A stretch of 64,000 nucleotides of DNA from Cedecea neteri (GTDB taxonomy: Bacteria > Pseudomonadota > Gammaproteobacteria > Enterobacterales > Enterobacteriaceae). Of the stretch, positions 29,107-38,121 are shown one piece after another; position 1 is the stretch's first letter; each line of letters opens with the position of its first letter. The stretch spans positions 4,588,001-4,652,000 of the forward strand of contig NZ_CP009459.1 of the NCBI RefSeq assembly GCF_000758325.1, in the 5' to 3' direction. The position numbers and the translations under genes were made by a program. The notes beneath the pieces are model-generated. The model worked only from the letters and a program-made list of their open reading frames with translations, did no database searches and was not told the DNA's origin.

Positions 29107-29744
29107 GCCAGCGTCACCTCCTGAGCAAACTGTTTCCCTAAGTCCATGTCCTCAGGCGGGGCGTCAGCTTTATCCAGCGACTGCGCGAACAGCAGCGTCT
29201 CTTCGCTGGGCTTTGGCGTGTGCACAGACACTTTACAGCCTGAGGCCAAATCCAGCGGCAGATGCACGTCCCCATCGTGGGCATAGCTCATGTCGACAAA
29301 ATAGGTCGGATCGAAGGTCGAGAAACGGTATGTCTGCCCTTTCAGCGGCTGCGGATGCGCCAGCGGCAGAACAAACGTCAGCACCGCCTGATGATTACTG
29401 CGGCTCAGGCCATATTCCGGCGGCAAATTGCCAAACTTCACCTTCTCTTTGTTATGCCAGAACTCGGTAAAGTAGTGCTGGCCCAGCACGTTAGCCATCA
29501 CTTCTGCCGCCAGCTTCTTCCATACGGTAGACCCCGGCTTTGCGTCGCCGGCGTCATACAACAGATCTGCTGAAGTAATCTCGTCCATCGTCCACTGCAT
29601 TTTTAGCCCCGTCAGCTGCCCCTGCTCAACCACCGGCGTAGTGACGATGGAGATAAAACTGTGGGGATGCGCCTGCACGCTTGCCGCCGAAAGCCCTGCC
29701 AGCAGTAAGGCTACTCCTTTCAGGCTGATTCTTTTGTCGCTCAT
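29097..29744 (-). CDS. DUF1007 family periplasmic protein, partner of the metal permease
   Basis: Secreted protein of unknown biochemical activity. The start at ATG 29744 (RBS GAGGGA) gives a signal peptide MSDKRISLKGVALLLAGLSA ending near SVQA, after which the mature protein begins HPHSFI, a His pair typical of DUF1007 and suited to metal binding. The conserved DPTYFVDMSY segment follows. 215 aa. The signal peptide and 10-bp overlap with the permease gene suggest a periplasmic metal chaperone feeding it (inference). E. coli has yfhR at this place instead. Confidence 0.8.
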   Translation of the reverse strand: MSDKRISLKGVALLLAGLSAASVQAHPHSFISIVTTPVVEQGQLTGLKMQWTMDEITSADLLYDAGDAKPGSTVWKKLAAEVMANVLGQHYFTEFWHNKEKVKFGNLPPEYGLSRSNHQAVLTFVLPLAHPQPLKGQTYRFSTFDPTYFVDMSYAHDGDVHLPLDLASGCKVSVHTPKPSEETLLFAQSLDKADAPPEDMDLGKQFAQEVTLACQ

Positions 29745-29868
29745 GCTTCCCTCAAGATTTAAATTCTGTGAGCCAGCCGTAATTCCGTGATGAAAAACTA
29801 AAAAGGGCAATATATTGGCCGAAACCTTTAGCTATTCTTAACTTCTGATACCACATTGGGACAGCCAG

Positions 29869-31149
29869 ATGATGACTTTACTGACGCCGCCACCCTCTGT
29901 GCTCACCAGTTCGCAGCGCCGCTGCCACCTGCTTCTGATGCTCTATCTCCCGGAGCCGAACGTCACGCCGGAGGTAATTGCCAGCCTTAACGGCGTGGAT
30001 CAGAGGCAAACCCTGCAAGATATAGCCGACACGGGCCATGAGATCCAGAGTTATCACCGTCTCTCCCTGACTCCGCAGCAGGACGGCAGCTACCGGATTG
30101 AAGGCACAGTTCTTGATCGCCGCCTTTGCCTGCTGCACTGGCTGCGACGCGCCCTGCGCCTTTGCCCGCAGTTTGTGCAACAGCACTTTAGCCCGGCACT
30201 AAAGTCTCAGCTAAACCAACTGGGACTTATCAAGGCGTTGTATGACGAAACCAATTTACGTGCGCTGGTGAATCTGTGTGGCCGCCGTTTAAAAAGGCAG
30301 TACGACAGCCGGGACAGCCAGTTCCTGACGCTCTTTCTGCAGTATTGCCTGCACCAGCATCACTCCGGCAATGTGCCCGTCCTGACGCCGCAGCAGCGCG
30401 AATGGAGCCAGATGCGGCCTGAGTTTGCAGTCGCCCAGGAAATAGCCCGCCACTGGAAGCGCCGCGTCATGCAGCCCGCCGATGTCGATGAGCAGCATTT
30501 CCTGGCCCTGCTCTTTCAACTGCTCAGGATCCCCGATCCGATTAATGACGAACACGAGCAGGATGCCCGTTTACACAACGAAATCGCGCGGATGATTGAA
30601 CGCTTCCGTCGGCAGGCCGGGCTCTCTTTTAGCGATGAACAAGGGCTTAGCGATCAGCTTTATATTCACCTCGCCCAGGCGCTGAACCGCTGCCACTTTA
30701 ATATTGGCATCGACCACAGCCTGCCCGAAGAGATCACGCGTCTTTATCCAAGGCTGATGCGAACCTCGCGAGAGGTGCTTGCGGATTTTGAACAGCATTA
30801 TGGGATTCAGTTTTCCGACGCGGAAAGAGGCCTGGTCGCGGTGATCTTTGGTGCCTGGCTGATGCAGGAAAGTGACATTCAGGAAAAACAGGTATTGCTG
30901 CTGACGGCCGACGATCGGGAGCTGGAACAGAAAATTGAGCAGCAGCTGCGTGAGCTGACCCTGCTGCCGCTCAACATTAAATACCTGGCGGTACAGCAGT
31001 TTCAAAGCCAGGGCGCTCCGCGCGAAGTGGGGCTGGTCATTACGCCCTACGCGACCTCACTGCCGCTGTTTTCCCCCCCGCTCATTCACGCCACGCTGCC
31101 GCTGGGAGAACACCAGCAGCAGCGTATCAAAGCGCTGTTAGAGGCTTAG
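29869..31149 (+). CDS. csiE: Stationary phase inducible protein CsiE
   Basis: PRD-like regulator-type protein known as a sigma-S and cAMP-CRP dependent gene in E. coli; its target is unknown. 426 aa, the E. coli length, with conserved blocks LCLLHWLRRALRLCP, QLYIHLAQALNR, LVAVIFGAWLMQE and QLRELTLLPLNIK. No membrane segment. Its stop overlaps the hcaT stop by 4 bp in convergent orientation. Divergent from the DUF1007 gene; a 10-bp palindrome CAATATATTG (29809-29818) lies in the shared upstream region. Confidence 0.93.
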   Translation: MMTLLTPPPSVLTSSQRRCHLLLMLYLPEPNVTPEVIASLNGVDQRQTLQDIADTGHEIQSYHRLSLTPQQDGSYRIEGTVLDRRLCLLHWLRRALRLCPQFVQQHFSPALKSQLNQLGLIKALYDETNLRALVNLCGRRLKRQYDSRDSQFLTLFLQYCLHQHHSGNVPVLTPQQREWSQMRPEFAVAQEIARHWKRRVMQPADVDEQHFLALLFQLLRIPDPINDEHEQDARLHNEIARMIERFRRQAGLSFSDEQGLSDQLYIHLAQALNRCHFNIGIDHSLPEEITRLYPRLMRTSREVLADFEQHYGIQFSDAERGLVAVIFGAWLMQESDIQEKQVLLLTADDRELEQKIEQQLRELTLLPLNIKYLAVQQFQSQGAPREVGLVITPYATSLPLFSPPLIHATLPLGEHQQQRIKALLEA

Positions 31150-32300
31150 TTTTCCGCAACCGGGCTGACTGCGGCGACTTTTGGCCGCAGGAACAGCGCC
31201 GGGGCCGCTACCAGCGCCATGACCCAGAACATCCCGCCCTGCAAATGCTGATAAAGGAAGCCGGAGAAAATCGTCATCACGGCGATACCGCCGCCCATCG
31301 CTACGGCGGAGTAAACGGCCTGCAGCCGGATCACCTCCCCGCCTTTACGGGCAGAGATATAGCGCATCGCCGCCAGGTGGCAAACCGTGAAGCTGCCGCA
31401 GTGCAGGATCTGCGCCACAATCAGCCACGGCAGTTCGGTGGTACTTGCCATCAGGCTCCAGCGAATAATGCCGGTCACGGTGGACAACAGCAGTAAATCT
31501 CTGGCACTCCAGCGGCGGAACAATTTGTTGCTGAGGGCAAAGATAACAATTTCCGCCACTACGCCCAGCGACCATAAATAGCCCACAACGGAAGCGGAAT
31601 AGCCTGCGCCCTGCCAGTAAATTGCGCTAAAACCGTAATAGGCCGCATGCGCGCCCTGCAGCAGAGAAACACAGGCCAGAAAACGCCAGGCGCTGATAAT
31701 CAGCCCTTTCCAGGCGGGCCAACCCGCCGAAGCCTGATGCCGGGTTTCGCCCTGCGGCATAATAGAAGGCCGCAGCATCATGCCAATCAGCATCGACGCC
31801 GCGCCGATGGTCAACAGCACCAGAATAGCCTGATAGCTGAATTCGCTCACCAGCTTGCCGGTAATGGCCGAGCCGATAACAAACGCCAGCGATCCCCAAA
31901 GCCGTACCCGGCCATAATCCAGCGGCATTTGCCGCTGCCAGGTCCCCGCCAGCGCATCGGTCAGCGGCACCAGCGGCGAGAAGAACAGGTTAAAGCCCAC
32001 CATCGTCAGCAGCAGCCAGAGCGCGGCATGGCCCAGCCAGAAACCAGCGGCAAAAATTAGTGTGGCAAGGGCTAACAGACGAAGGGCGAAAACAAGGCGG
32101 GAAGGATCGGTCACGCGGGGGGCTAATAATAAACTGCCGAGGAAACGGGCAATCAGCCCTGAGCCTAACAGCAATCCTATAGTTTCCGGGGGAAGCCCGA
32201 CGCCTTTGAGCCAGACGCTCCAGAACGGCAAAAACACGCCATAGCTAAAGAAGTAGGTAAAGTAACTGAGCGCCAGCCAGCGCGTGGAATGCAAAACCAT
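31146..32300 (-). CDS. hcaT: MFS transporter HcaT
   Basis: Twelve-helix major facilitator protein, in E. coli proposed to import 3-phenylpropionate. Start ATG 32300 (MVLHSTRWLALSYFTYFFSYG) after GGAGGG; the frame is open 19 codons further upstream but without homology. 384 aa versus 379. Conserved blocks FLPFWSVWLKG, GFNLFFSPLVPLTDALAG and HLAAMRYISAR are present. The hca dioxygenase genes that follow hcaT in E. coli are absent here, so hcaT may serve another substrate or be an orphan. Confidence 0.93.
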   Translation of the reverse strand: MVLHSTRWLALSYFTYFFSYGVFLPFWSVWLKGVGLPPETIGLLLGSGLIARFLGSLLLAPRVTDPSRLVFALRLLALATLIFAAGFWLGHAALWLLLTMVGFNLFFSPLVPLTDALAGTWQRQMPLDYGRVRLWGSLAFVIGSAITGKLVSEFSYQAILVLLTIGAASMLIGMMLRPSIMPQGETRHQASAGWPAWKGLIISAWRFLACVSLLQGAHAAYYGFSAIYWQGAGYSASVVGYLWSLGVVAEIVIFALSNKLFRRWSARDLLLLSTVTGIIRWSLMASTTELPWLIVAQILHCGSFTVCHLAAMRYISARKGGEVIRLQAVYSAVAMGGGIAVMTIFSGFLYQHLQGGMFWVMALVAAPALFLRPKVAAVSPVAEN

Positions 32301-32403
32301 GATCCCTCCCGTTTTGGAGGCGATAGTGTCGGGGATAGCCGGCTGGCATGCAAGCAAACATTAACAGCGTAATAACACACATCAAAATAATGGCTATTAC
32401 ACG

Positions 32404-33225
32404 CTAGCTCACCTCAACCTCCATCTCCAGATGCGTGGTCTGGCCCCTCTCCAGCATAACCAGCCCCGGCATTCCCACCATGTTATGCGCGTTGACCGGA
32501 TGCGTTTGCGGCTCAAGGCAGATAAACGGCTGGTTCTCCATGCGAAACACCATCAAACAGGGTGCCGGGCTGCAAAGACAAACGCTCATATCAGAGTGGG
32601 TAATAACCGCCCTGCCGCTCCAGCCGGAATAGCCCACGTTAAGCCACTTGTTCTCCGGCGTTTTCGCGCGGGAAAAATCCGTCAGCTGAGTGAACATCCC
32701 TTCCCAGGCCAAAGGCAGGTGCTGCTCGCCTTCAGGCCAGTAGCCGCTGGCGGAAAACTGCACCAGGCTGTCCGGTTCCAGCGCAAAATAAGGATGCAAA
32801 CCAAGCCCGTAAACCATCGGTTTCTCACCGATGTGCCTCAGCTCAAGCCGGGTTAGCAGCCTGTTGCCCGCCAGGCGATAAGTCAGATTCGCCAGATAAT
32901 CAAAACCGCAGGGATGCTGGCTGCGCAAACTTAAGGTGACGGACTCCGCAGTGTGCTGCTCAACGTACCAAAGCTTTTGCCAGCCGTCCCCGTGCAGAAA
33001 AAAGTGCTCATCAACGGGGCTGTCTGGCAGTTGGATTTGCTCGCCGTGCAGAGGGAAAGCGTTCCCGGCCACCCGATTAGCCAGCGGCAGCATCGGAAAC
33101 AGCGCCGGGTTCGCCGGATGAAAAATCGGTTTCCCGTGCCGGAGAGATTCAAAGCTGAGAACTGAGGCCCCTTGCGGGGCAACAGTCAAACTGAGAAAAG
33201 CATTTTGCAGGTTCAGAGCGTCCAT
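32404..33225 (-). CDS. Aldose 1-epimerase (mutarotase) family protein
   Basis: Galactose mutarotase-like enzyme expected to interconvert alpha and beta anomers of an aldose or phosphosugar. Family features: NRVAGNAFPLHG, DEHFFLHGDGWQK (catalytic His region) and YGLGLHPYFAL with the second His, then a C-terminal FICLEPQTHPVNAHN carrying the catalytic Glu. 273 aa, full length. Same family as E. coli YphB at the equivalent locus, but only distantly similar, so I give no symbol. Its start overlaps the stop of the MFS gene by one base, showing co-translation with that transporter. Confidence 0.88.
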   Translation of the reverse strand: MDALNLQNAFLSLTVAPQGASVLSFESLRHGKPIFHPANPALFPMLPLANRVAGNAFPLHGEQIQLPDSPVDEHFFLHGDGWQKLWYVEQHTAESVTLSLRSQHPCGFDYLANLTYRLAGNRLLTRLELRHIGEKPMVYGLGLHPYFALEPDSLVQFSASGYWPEGEQHLPLAWEGMFTQLTDFSRAKTPENKWLNVGYSGWSGRAVITHSDMSVCLCSPAPCLMVFRMENQPFICLEPQTHPVNAHNMVGMPGLVMLERGQTTHLEMEVEVS

Positions 33226-34664
33226 TAACGCAGCACCTTTGCAGCCTGGGCGGGAGAAGCGTTCACGCGCCCCTCAGCCAACTGCTGCTCCAGCGCTTCG
33301 AGGCTCACGCCTTTGGTTTCCGGCACGAAGCGGCGCACGTAGATAAAGCCTGCGGCACAGATAACGCCGTACAGCAGGAAGCTGCCTGACGCGCCCAGGC
33401 CCGCATTCAGCAGCGGGAAGGTGTAAGTCAGCAGGAAGCAAGCAATCCACAGCGCTAATGTCCCCAGCGACATCGCCAGGCCGCGAACGCGGTTCGGGAA
33501 GATTTCCGCCAGCAACACCCAGGTTACCGGGGCCAGCGTCAGCGCATAAGTCGCGATGGCGGCCAGCACCAGAATCAGCACCGGCAGCCCCATAATGCCC
33601 AGGCCGTAGGAGGCACCAATCAGCGCATAGATAATCGTCAGCCCGGCGGCACCGAACAACATCAGTTTGCGACGGCCAATTTTGTCCACCAGCGGCAACG
33701 CGGCGATAGTAAACACCAGATTAATCAGGCCGGTAGCCACGATTGATTTCAGCGTACTGTTAATGTCGAACCCGGCGGAGGCAAAGATCTCCTGCGCATA
33801 GTTGAAGATAACGTTAATCCCACACCACTGCTGGAACACCGCCAGCACCATACCCATCACGATGATCGGACGAACCTTCGGCTCCCAAAGGGCAGACCAC
33901 GATACTTTTTGAGTATCCCTGCTTAACGTTTCCTGAATATCTTTTAGCGTTTCGTCGGCATAGCTTTTACTGCCGATGCGGCTCAGCATTTGGTGAGCGC
34001 GTTCGCTTTTCCCGGCGCGCACCAACCAGCGCGGTGACTCCGGCACAAAGAACATCAGGATCAAAAACGCCGCTGCAGGCACCGCGCCCGAGCCAAACAT
34101 CCAACGCCAGCCCACCTGTCCATTCCAGCTCGCACTGATTTCCTGCATTGTCGCGTGGCTGGCGACCGGCTCGGCAATCATCAGGTTGATAAGCTGTGCC
34201 GCCAGCACGCCGATAACAATGGTGAGCTGGTTAACCGCGACAAAGCGGCCGCGCTGTGCCGCCGGGCTAATTTCTGCGATATACATCGGGCTAAGCGCCG
34301 AAGCGAGGCCGATTCCGACCCCGCCGACAATACGCCATCCAACAAACAGGTCGAAGTTATGTGCAACTGCCGTGCCCCATGCCGATACGGTAAACAGCAG
34401 TGCCGCAACAATAAGGGGAATTTTTCGGCCAAACTTATCGGCACACCAACCGGAGAGCAGCGCCCCGATGACACACCCCACCAGAGCCGAACTCATCGCC
34501 CACCCGGAAACGGCCGGATCGGTAATAGAAAAATAGGCTTCGTAGAACGGTTTCGCCCCGCCGATAACCACCCAGTCATAACCAAACAACAGCCCGCCGC
34601 AGGCGGCCACCAGACAGATGGTCCAGACGTAACCCATGCGTAGTTGCGATGGCATACTTTCCAT
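33225..34664 (-). CDS. Sugar porter family MFS symporter
   Basis: Twelve-helix proton-sugar symporter of the same type as XylE, AraE and GalP. Signatures: CGGLLFGYDWVVIGG in helix 1, DKFGRKIPL and DKIGRRKLM loops, PESPRWLVRAGK after helix 6 and PETKGVSLEALEQ at the C-terminus. QQWCGINVIFNYAQEI in helix 7 matches the QQxxGxN sugar-binding motif. 479 aa, typical length. Between the mutarotase and yphG on the minus strand, so probably a low-affinity import route parallel to the ABC importer at 40-45 kb. Substrate not predictable. Confidence 0.9.
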   Translation of the reverse strand: MESMPSQLRMGYVWTICLVAACGGLLFGYDWVVIGGAKPFYEAYFSITDPAVSGWAMSSALVGCVIGALLSGWCADKFGRKIPLIVAALLFTVSAWGTAVAHNFDLFVGWRIVGGVGIGLASALSPMYIAEISPAAQRGRFVAVNQLTIVIGVLAAQLINLMIAEPVASHATMQEISASWNGQVGWRWMFGSGAVPAAAFLILMFFVPESPRWLVRAGKSERAHQMLSRIGSKSYADETLKDIQETLSRDTQKVSWSALWEPKVRPIIVMGMVLAVFQQWCGINVIFNYAQEIFASAGFDINSTLKSIVATGLINLVFTIAALPLVDKIGRRKLMLFGAAGLTIIYALIGASYGLGIMGLPVLILVLAAIATYALTLAPVTWVLLAEIFPNRVRGLAMSLGTLALWIACFLLTYTFPLLNAGLGASGSFLLYGVICAAGFIYVRRFVPETKGVSLEALEQQLAEGRVNASPAQAAKVLR

Positions 34665-34732
34665 GGTCGATCCTCATCTTGTATTTGTAGGGTAAGGGAG
34701 CGGGCGCTCATCGTCGCCCGCTGGTTATTTTG

Positions 34733-37700
34733 TTAAAGCACGCCGGAGCTAAGGGCCTGACGCAGCAGATGGGCTTTGTCATGAGCCGGGTTAAGGGTCA
34801 GCAAGGCTTCCACCCGCTGGTTGACGGCGGCGATATCCCCCAGGCCAAGCCACCCAAGCGCCTCCACAAACAGGCAATGCTGCTGATGTTGCTTCAGCGG
34901 GTCGCCGTTGAGCGCGATCAGGTCCGGCAGGGAAACAGCGAAGAAATCGGCCTCAACCCCGTCGGTACGGTGCGCCTGCGCCCAGTCAATAAAGGCTTTG
35001 AAGTGCTGATGGGCCGCCTCAAGCTCTCCCAACTGTTTGAGGGCCATAGCCTGATAGAAGAGGTAGTCCACGGGCTGGTCGTTGTAGTAGCGCCCGGCCG
35101 CCAGGGAACTTCCGCCCTTCAGCGCCTGCTGGAAGTAGGATTTAGCGAGTTCGCTACGCTGCTGGAGCTGCGCACAGCGCCCAAGCAGATACCAGATATC
35201 GTTGTCGGTTTGCCCGACCAGGCGGCCTTCGCCGAGGTTTTCCGGGTAGCTCAGCGCCTGTTGCAGCAGTTCCTCTGCCTGGCCGTATTGTCCGGCAGCC
35301 ATGCAGGCCAGGGCGCGCCGCTGTTGGCTGATAATGTACTGCCCCGTCACTTTGCCTTCGCCGCCCTCCCACGGATGGAACTTCCGTTCAGCCAGCACCT
35401 TCGCGGCTGCGTCATGCTTGCCGTGCTGGTTCCACAGGCTCAGCAGCTCGGCAGTGAGATCGTCACGTTTTAGCGCAACGTCACGCCTCGCCTCCAGGCG
35501 GGTAAGACGCTCCTCCGGTGAGCGGCCATTCAGCTTAAGCAGAAAGTCGAGCTCAAACAGGAAGCGCGCATTATCGGGTTCAAGATCCACGGCACGCTGC
35601 AGCAGCGTTTCAGCTCGCTGAACGTCCTGCTCTTTGTTCCAGGCATGAATCGCCAGCACGCGCTGCACGGAGGCAAACTCCGGCATCTGTTCAGCACAGA
35701 ATGCCCAGCAGGTTAGCGCTTCTGCATAACGACGTTTGCTGTACCAGAAGCAGCCCAGCAGATACTGTGCAAAACCATCCTGCGGGAGGCGCATCAGCAT
35801 TTGCACTTCATCCAGCGTGTTAGGGAAGCGAACCCGGGCGGTAAACAGCTCCCGAGCCTGCACGAGATAGCACTGCTGCCGTTGCGGATCGGATTCCAGC
35901 GAGGCCTGCCACAGCAGCGGCATCGTTTCCTGCGCATTCAGCACGGCGAGCAGTTCACGCGCGGCATGCTCTGCCCCAAAGCTCATCAGCCAGCCTGCCA
36001 AAACGCTCGCGTTAGTGCCGCGCTGGCCGGTCACCTGCCGCAGCTTTTGCTTGTCACCTTCGCTTTGCGTAATGGCCCAGCGGGCATAATGCAGGACATA
36101 ACTCAGCGGCCAGGCGGCAAGCTGCTGCTCGATCCAGGCCAGCGCCGCGGCTTTTTCCCCTTGTTGAGACAGCACCAGCGCTTTCAACCCCATGGCCAGG
36201 TTATTCGAGGCGTTGAACTGCAGGCTTTGGGACACCAGCGTTAAGGCACGAGCCGTTTCCCCTTTGCGCATTGCCAGACGGGCCAGGGCATAAAATGCCG
36301 CATCCCGGCAGTTGCCGCTCCAGCTGGCCTTGTAGTAAGCATCGAAGGCACCGTCGTAGTCGCCCAGGCGCTCTTTCGCCGAGCCAAGAAGCTGGCTGGC
36401 ATCGCCGTTTTGCGGGTTTTTGTTGAGGCGATGGGCGCGCTGCAGCGCCGCGTCAGCGTGCTCTTTGGCTTTTTGCCAGTTTCCCCGGTTGAATTCCAGC
36501 GTGCCCAGGGCGACGTTACAGCGGGAGTCCAGCGGGTCAATCTCCAGCCCTCGCTGGTAGTAGTCGAAGGCCGAGCGGCTGGCGTGCAGATACTGCTCCA
36601 GATGCTGGCCAATGAAATAAAGTTCGTCGCAGTTCGCGATTTGTTCAGGTTTAGACGGCGCCTGCGCCGCCTGTGGCAAAGGCAACTCTTCCGCGATGTG
36701 TTCGAGGTAGCTGAGCACCACTTCGTCTTGCGCGTTGAGTAAGCTCAGCGTCAGCCGCTGCGGCCAGTCATCCGTCAGTTGATGCTGCCAGACTTCCGCC
36801 GGTTTCAGGCTGAGCGGCGTTTGCCACAGGACTACGCCGTCGCTTTCAAGACGCAGCGTCACTGCTTCCAACGGAGAAATGGCGTAGACACCGAGTTCCA
36901 GCCTGCCCTGCTGACGCTCAAGTTTGATGGCCGCTTCGGTGCTGGCGTTTTGCAGCGTCCCCAGTTTGCTGTACGGCAGGAAGTTCTGCACAAACACTTT
37001 TTCTTCAAACGGTGCCAGCCAGGTAAAGTCTGGCTGGTTGTCGGTAAACACGCCGGTCATCAGCTCAATATACGGGCCGTTGGTGTCGGTCAGGTTGCGA
37101 TCCCAGGCCAGGCCAAAGTCGCAGTTGCCCCAGGTCCACTGCTTTTTACCCGGTGATACATGGTGATCGGCAATATGCAGCAGCCCGCCCTGTTCACCGT
37201 GGTGATAGGCCCCCACAAAATCGTAATCCGACTTATCAGCCATGTAGGACGTTGGCACCGGAATGTTTTTGTAGCGGGAGATATCCACGCCCGCGGAGTA
37301 ATCCACCTTGTAGTAGGTGCCGTGGGCAATCGGGAAAGCGGAAACGTCGCGTTTGCCGTGGTCAAATACCGCAGTCACGTCCGGCGGGAATACGCTCTGA
37401 TGGTCGTCGCCGCCTTTCACCGCCGGGTTTGCCCACCACAGGAAGTGGCGCGGCGTGGCGTTGCCGTTAAAGACTTTGCCGGTAATTTCAATCAGCGCTT
37501 TTTCCGGGTAAAGCGTAAAACCGGTCATCACCTGCAGGCCGCGCATCGGCTCCACTTCACCCAGCCAGACGGTTTGCGCCCCGCTTTCGTGCTGCTGGAA
37601 GGTCACATCGACCGGCAGAAAAGTGGTCGGGCGGTGGTGCTGAGGCCAGTTGAATTCGATCCCACCGGAGATCCACGGCCCAATCAGGCCCACCAGCGCG

Positions 37701-38005
37701 GGTTTGACCACTTCGTTGTAGTAAACGAAGTCACGCTCCATCACTTTGTCCCAGGCACGGTGAATACGCCCGCCCAGTTCCGGTAGCAGCATGACGCGAA
37801 TGAAATCGTTCTCCAGCCAAACCGCCTGGTACTCGCGCATTTCACGTTTACCGGTCAGGGTGTCTATCACGCCATAGGGGTAAACCGCGCCGGAAGATCC
37901 CTGATAAACACGGTTTTCCAGGAACATCGGGTTTGGATCCTCTGCTCCGGTGGTCCAGGTCGGGAGTGAGATCGTTTCCTGCCAGACTTTAACGGCTCCG
38001 TACAT
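34733..38005 (-). CDS. yphG: DUF5107/TPR protein YphG
   Basis: Large cytoplasmic protein of unknown function, 1090 aa, close to E. coli YphG (about 1090). The N-terminal part (residues about 20-330) is a DUF5107 domain whose LPELGGRIHRAWDK and GGIEFNWPQHHRPTTFLPVD segments resemble a mutarotase-like beta-sandwich. The remainder is TPR-like helical repeats, for example YYQRGLEIDPLDSRCNVALGT and AETLLQRAVDLEPDNARFLF. No signal peptide or membrane helix. Start ATG 38005 (MYGAVKVWQETI) with GGAGAG upstream; an earlier ATG 15 codons upstream lacks support. Divergent from the ROK gene yphH, the same arrangement as in E. coli. A carbohydrate-binding or glycoside-processing scaffold is a guess. Confidence 0.9.
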   Translation of the reverse strand: MYGAVKVWQETISLPTWTTGAEDPNPMFLENRVYQGSSGAVYPYGVIDTLTGKREMREYQAVWLENDFIRVMLLPELGGRIHRAWDKVMERDFVYYNEVVKPALVGLIGPWISGGIEFNWPQHHRPTTFLPVDVTFQQHESGAQTVWLGEVEPMRGLQVMTGFTLYPEKALIEITGKVFNGNATPRHFLWWANPAVKGGDDHQSVFPPDVTAVFDHGKRDVSAFPIAHGTYYKVDYSAGVDISRYKNIPVPTSYMADKSDYDFVGAYHHGEQGGLLHIADHHVSPGKKQWTWGNCDFGLAWDRNLTDTNGPYIELMTGVFTDNQPDFTWLAPFEEKVFVQNFLPYSKLGTLQNASTEAAIKLERQQGRLELGVYAISPLEAVTLRLESDGVVLWQTPLSLKPAEVWQHQLTDDWPQRLTLSLLNAQDEVVLSYLEHIAEELPLPQAAQAPSKPEQIANCDELYFIGQHLEQYLHASRSAFDYYQRGLEIDPLDSRCNVALGTLEFNRGNWQKAKEHADAALQRAHRLNKNPQNGDASQLLGSAKERLGDYDGAFDAYYKASWSGNCRDAAFYALARLAMRKGETARALTLVSQSLQFNASNNLAMGLKALVLSQQGEKAAALAWIEQQLAAWPLSYVLHYARWAITQSEGDKQKLRQVTGQRGTNASVLAGWLMSFGAEHAARELLAVLNAQETMPLLWQASLESDPQRQQCYLVQARELFTARVRFPNTLDEVQMLMRLPQDGFAQYLLGCFWYSKRRYAEALTCWAFCAEQMPEFASVQRVLAIHAWNKEQDVQRAETLLQRAVDLEPDNARFLFELDFLLKLNGRSPEERLTRLEARRDVALKRDDLTAELLSLWNQHGKHDAAAKVLAERKFHPWEGGEGKVTGQYIISQQRRALACMAAGQYGQAEELLQQALSYPENLGEGRLVGQTDNDIWYLLGRCAQLQQRSELAKSYFQQALKGGSSLAAGRYYNDQPVDYLFYQAMALKQLGELEAAHQHFKAFIDWAQAHRTDGVEADFFAVSLPDLIALNGDPLKQHQQHCLFVEALGWLGLGDIAAVNQRVEALLTLNPAHDKAHLLRQALSSGVL

Positions 38006-38065
38006 TGCAACTCTCCAGTAAACAAATAACAGTGAATGGGGGATTGCCAACAGTTTGGAGCAGCT

Positions 38066-38080
38066 GATTATGATTTAATC
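38066..38080. promoter_or_regulatory. Candidate operator between yphG and yphH
   Basis: GATTA-N5-TAATC is a perfect short inverted repeat in the 116-bp divergent region of yphG and the ROK regulator. Placement fits autoregulation; the short length makes chance likely. Confidence 0.3.
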
Positions 38081-38121
38081 GCTGAATGCTCACGCAATAC
38101 AGTTAATGAGGTTTAGTAAAC

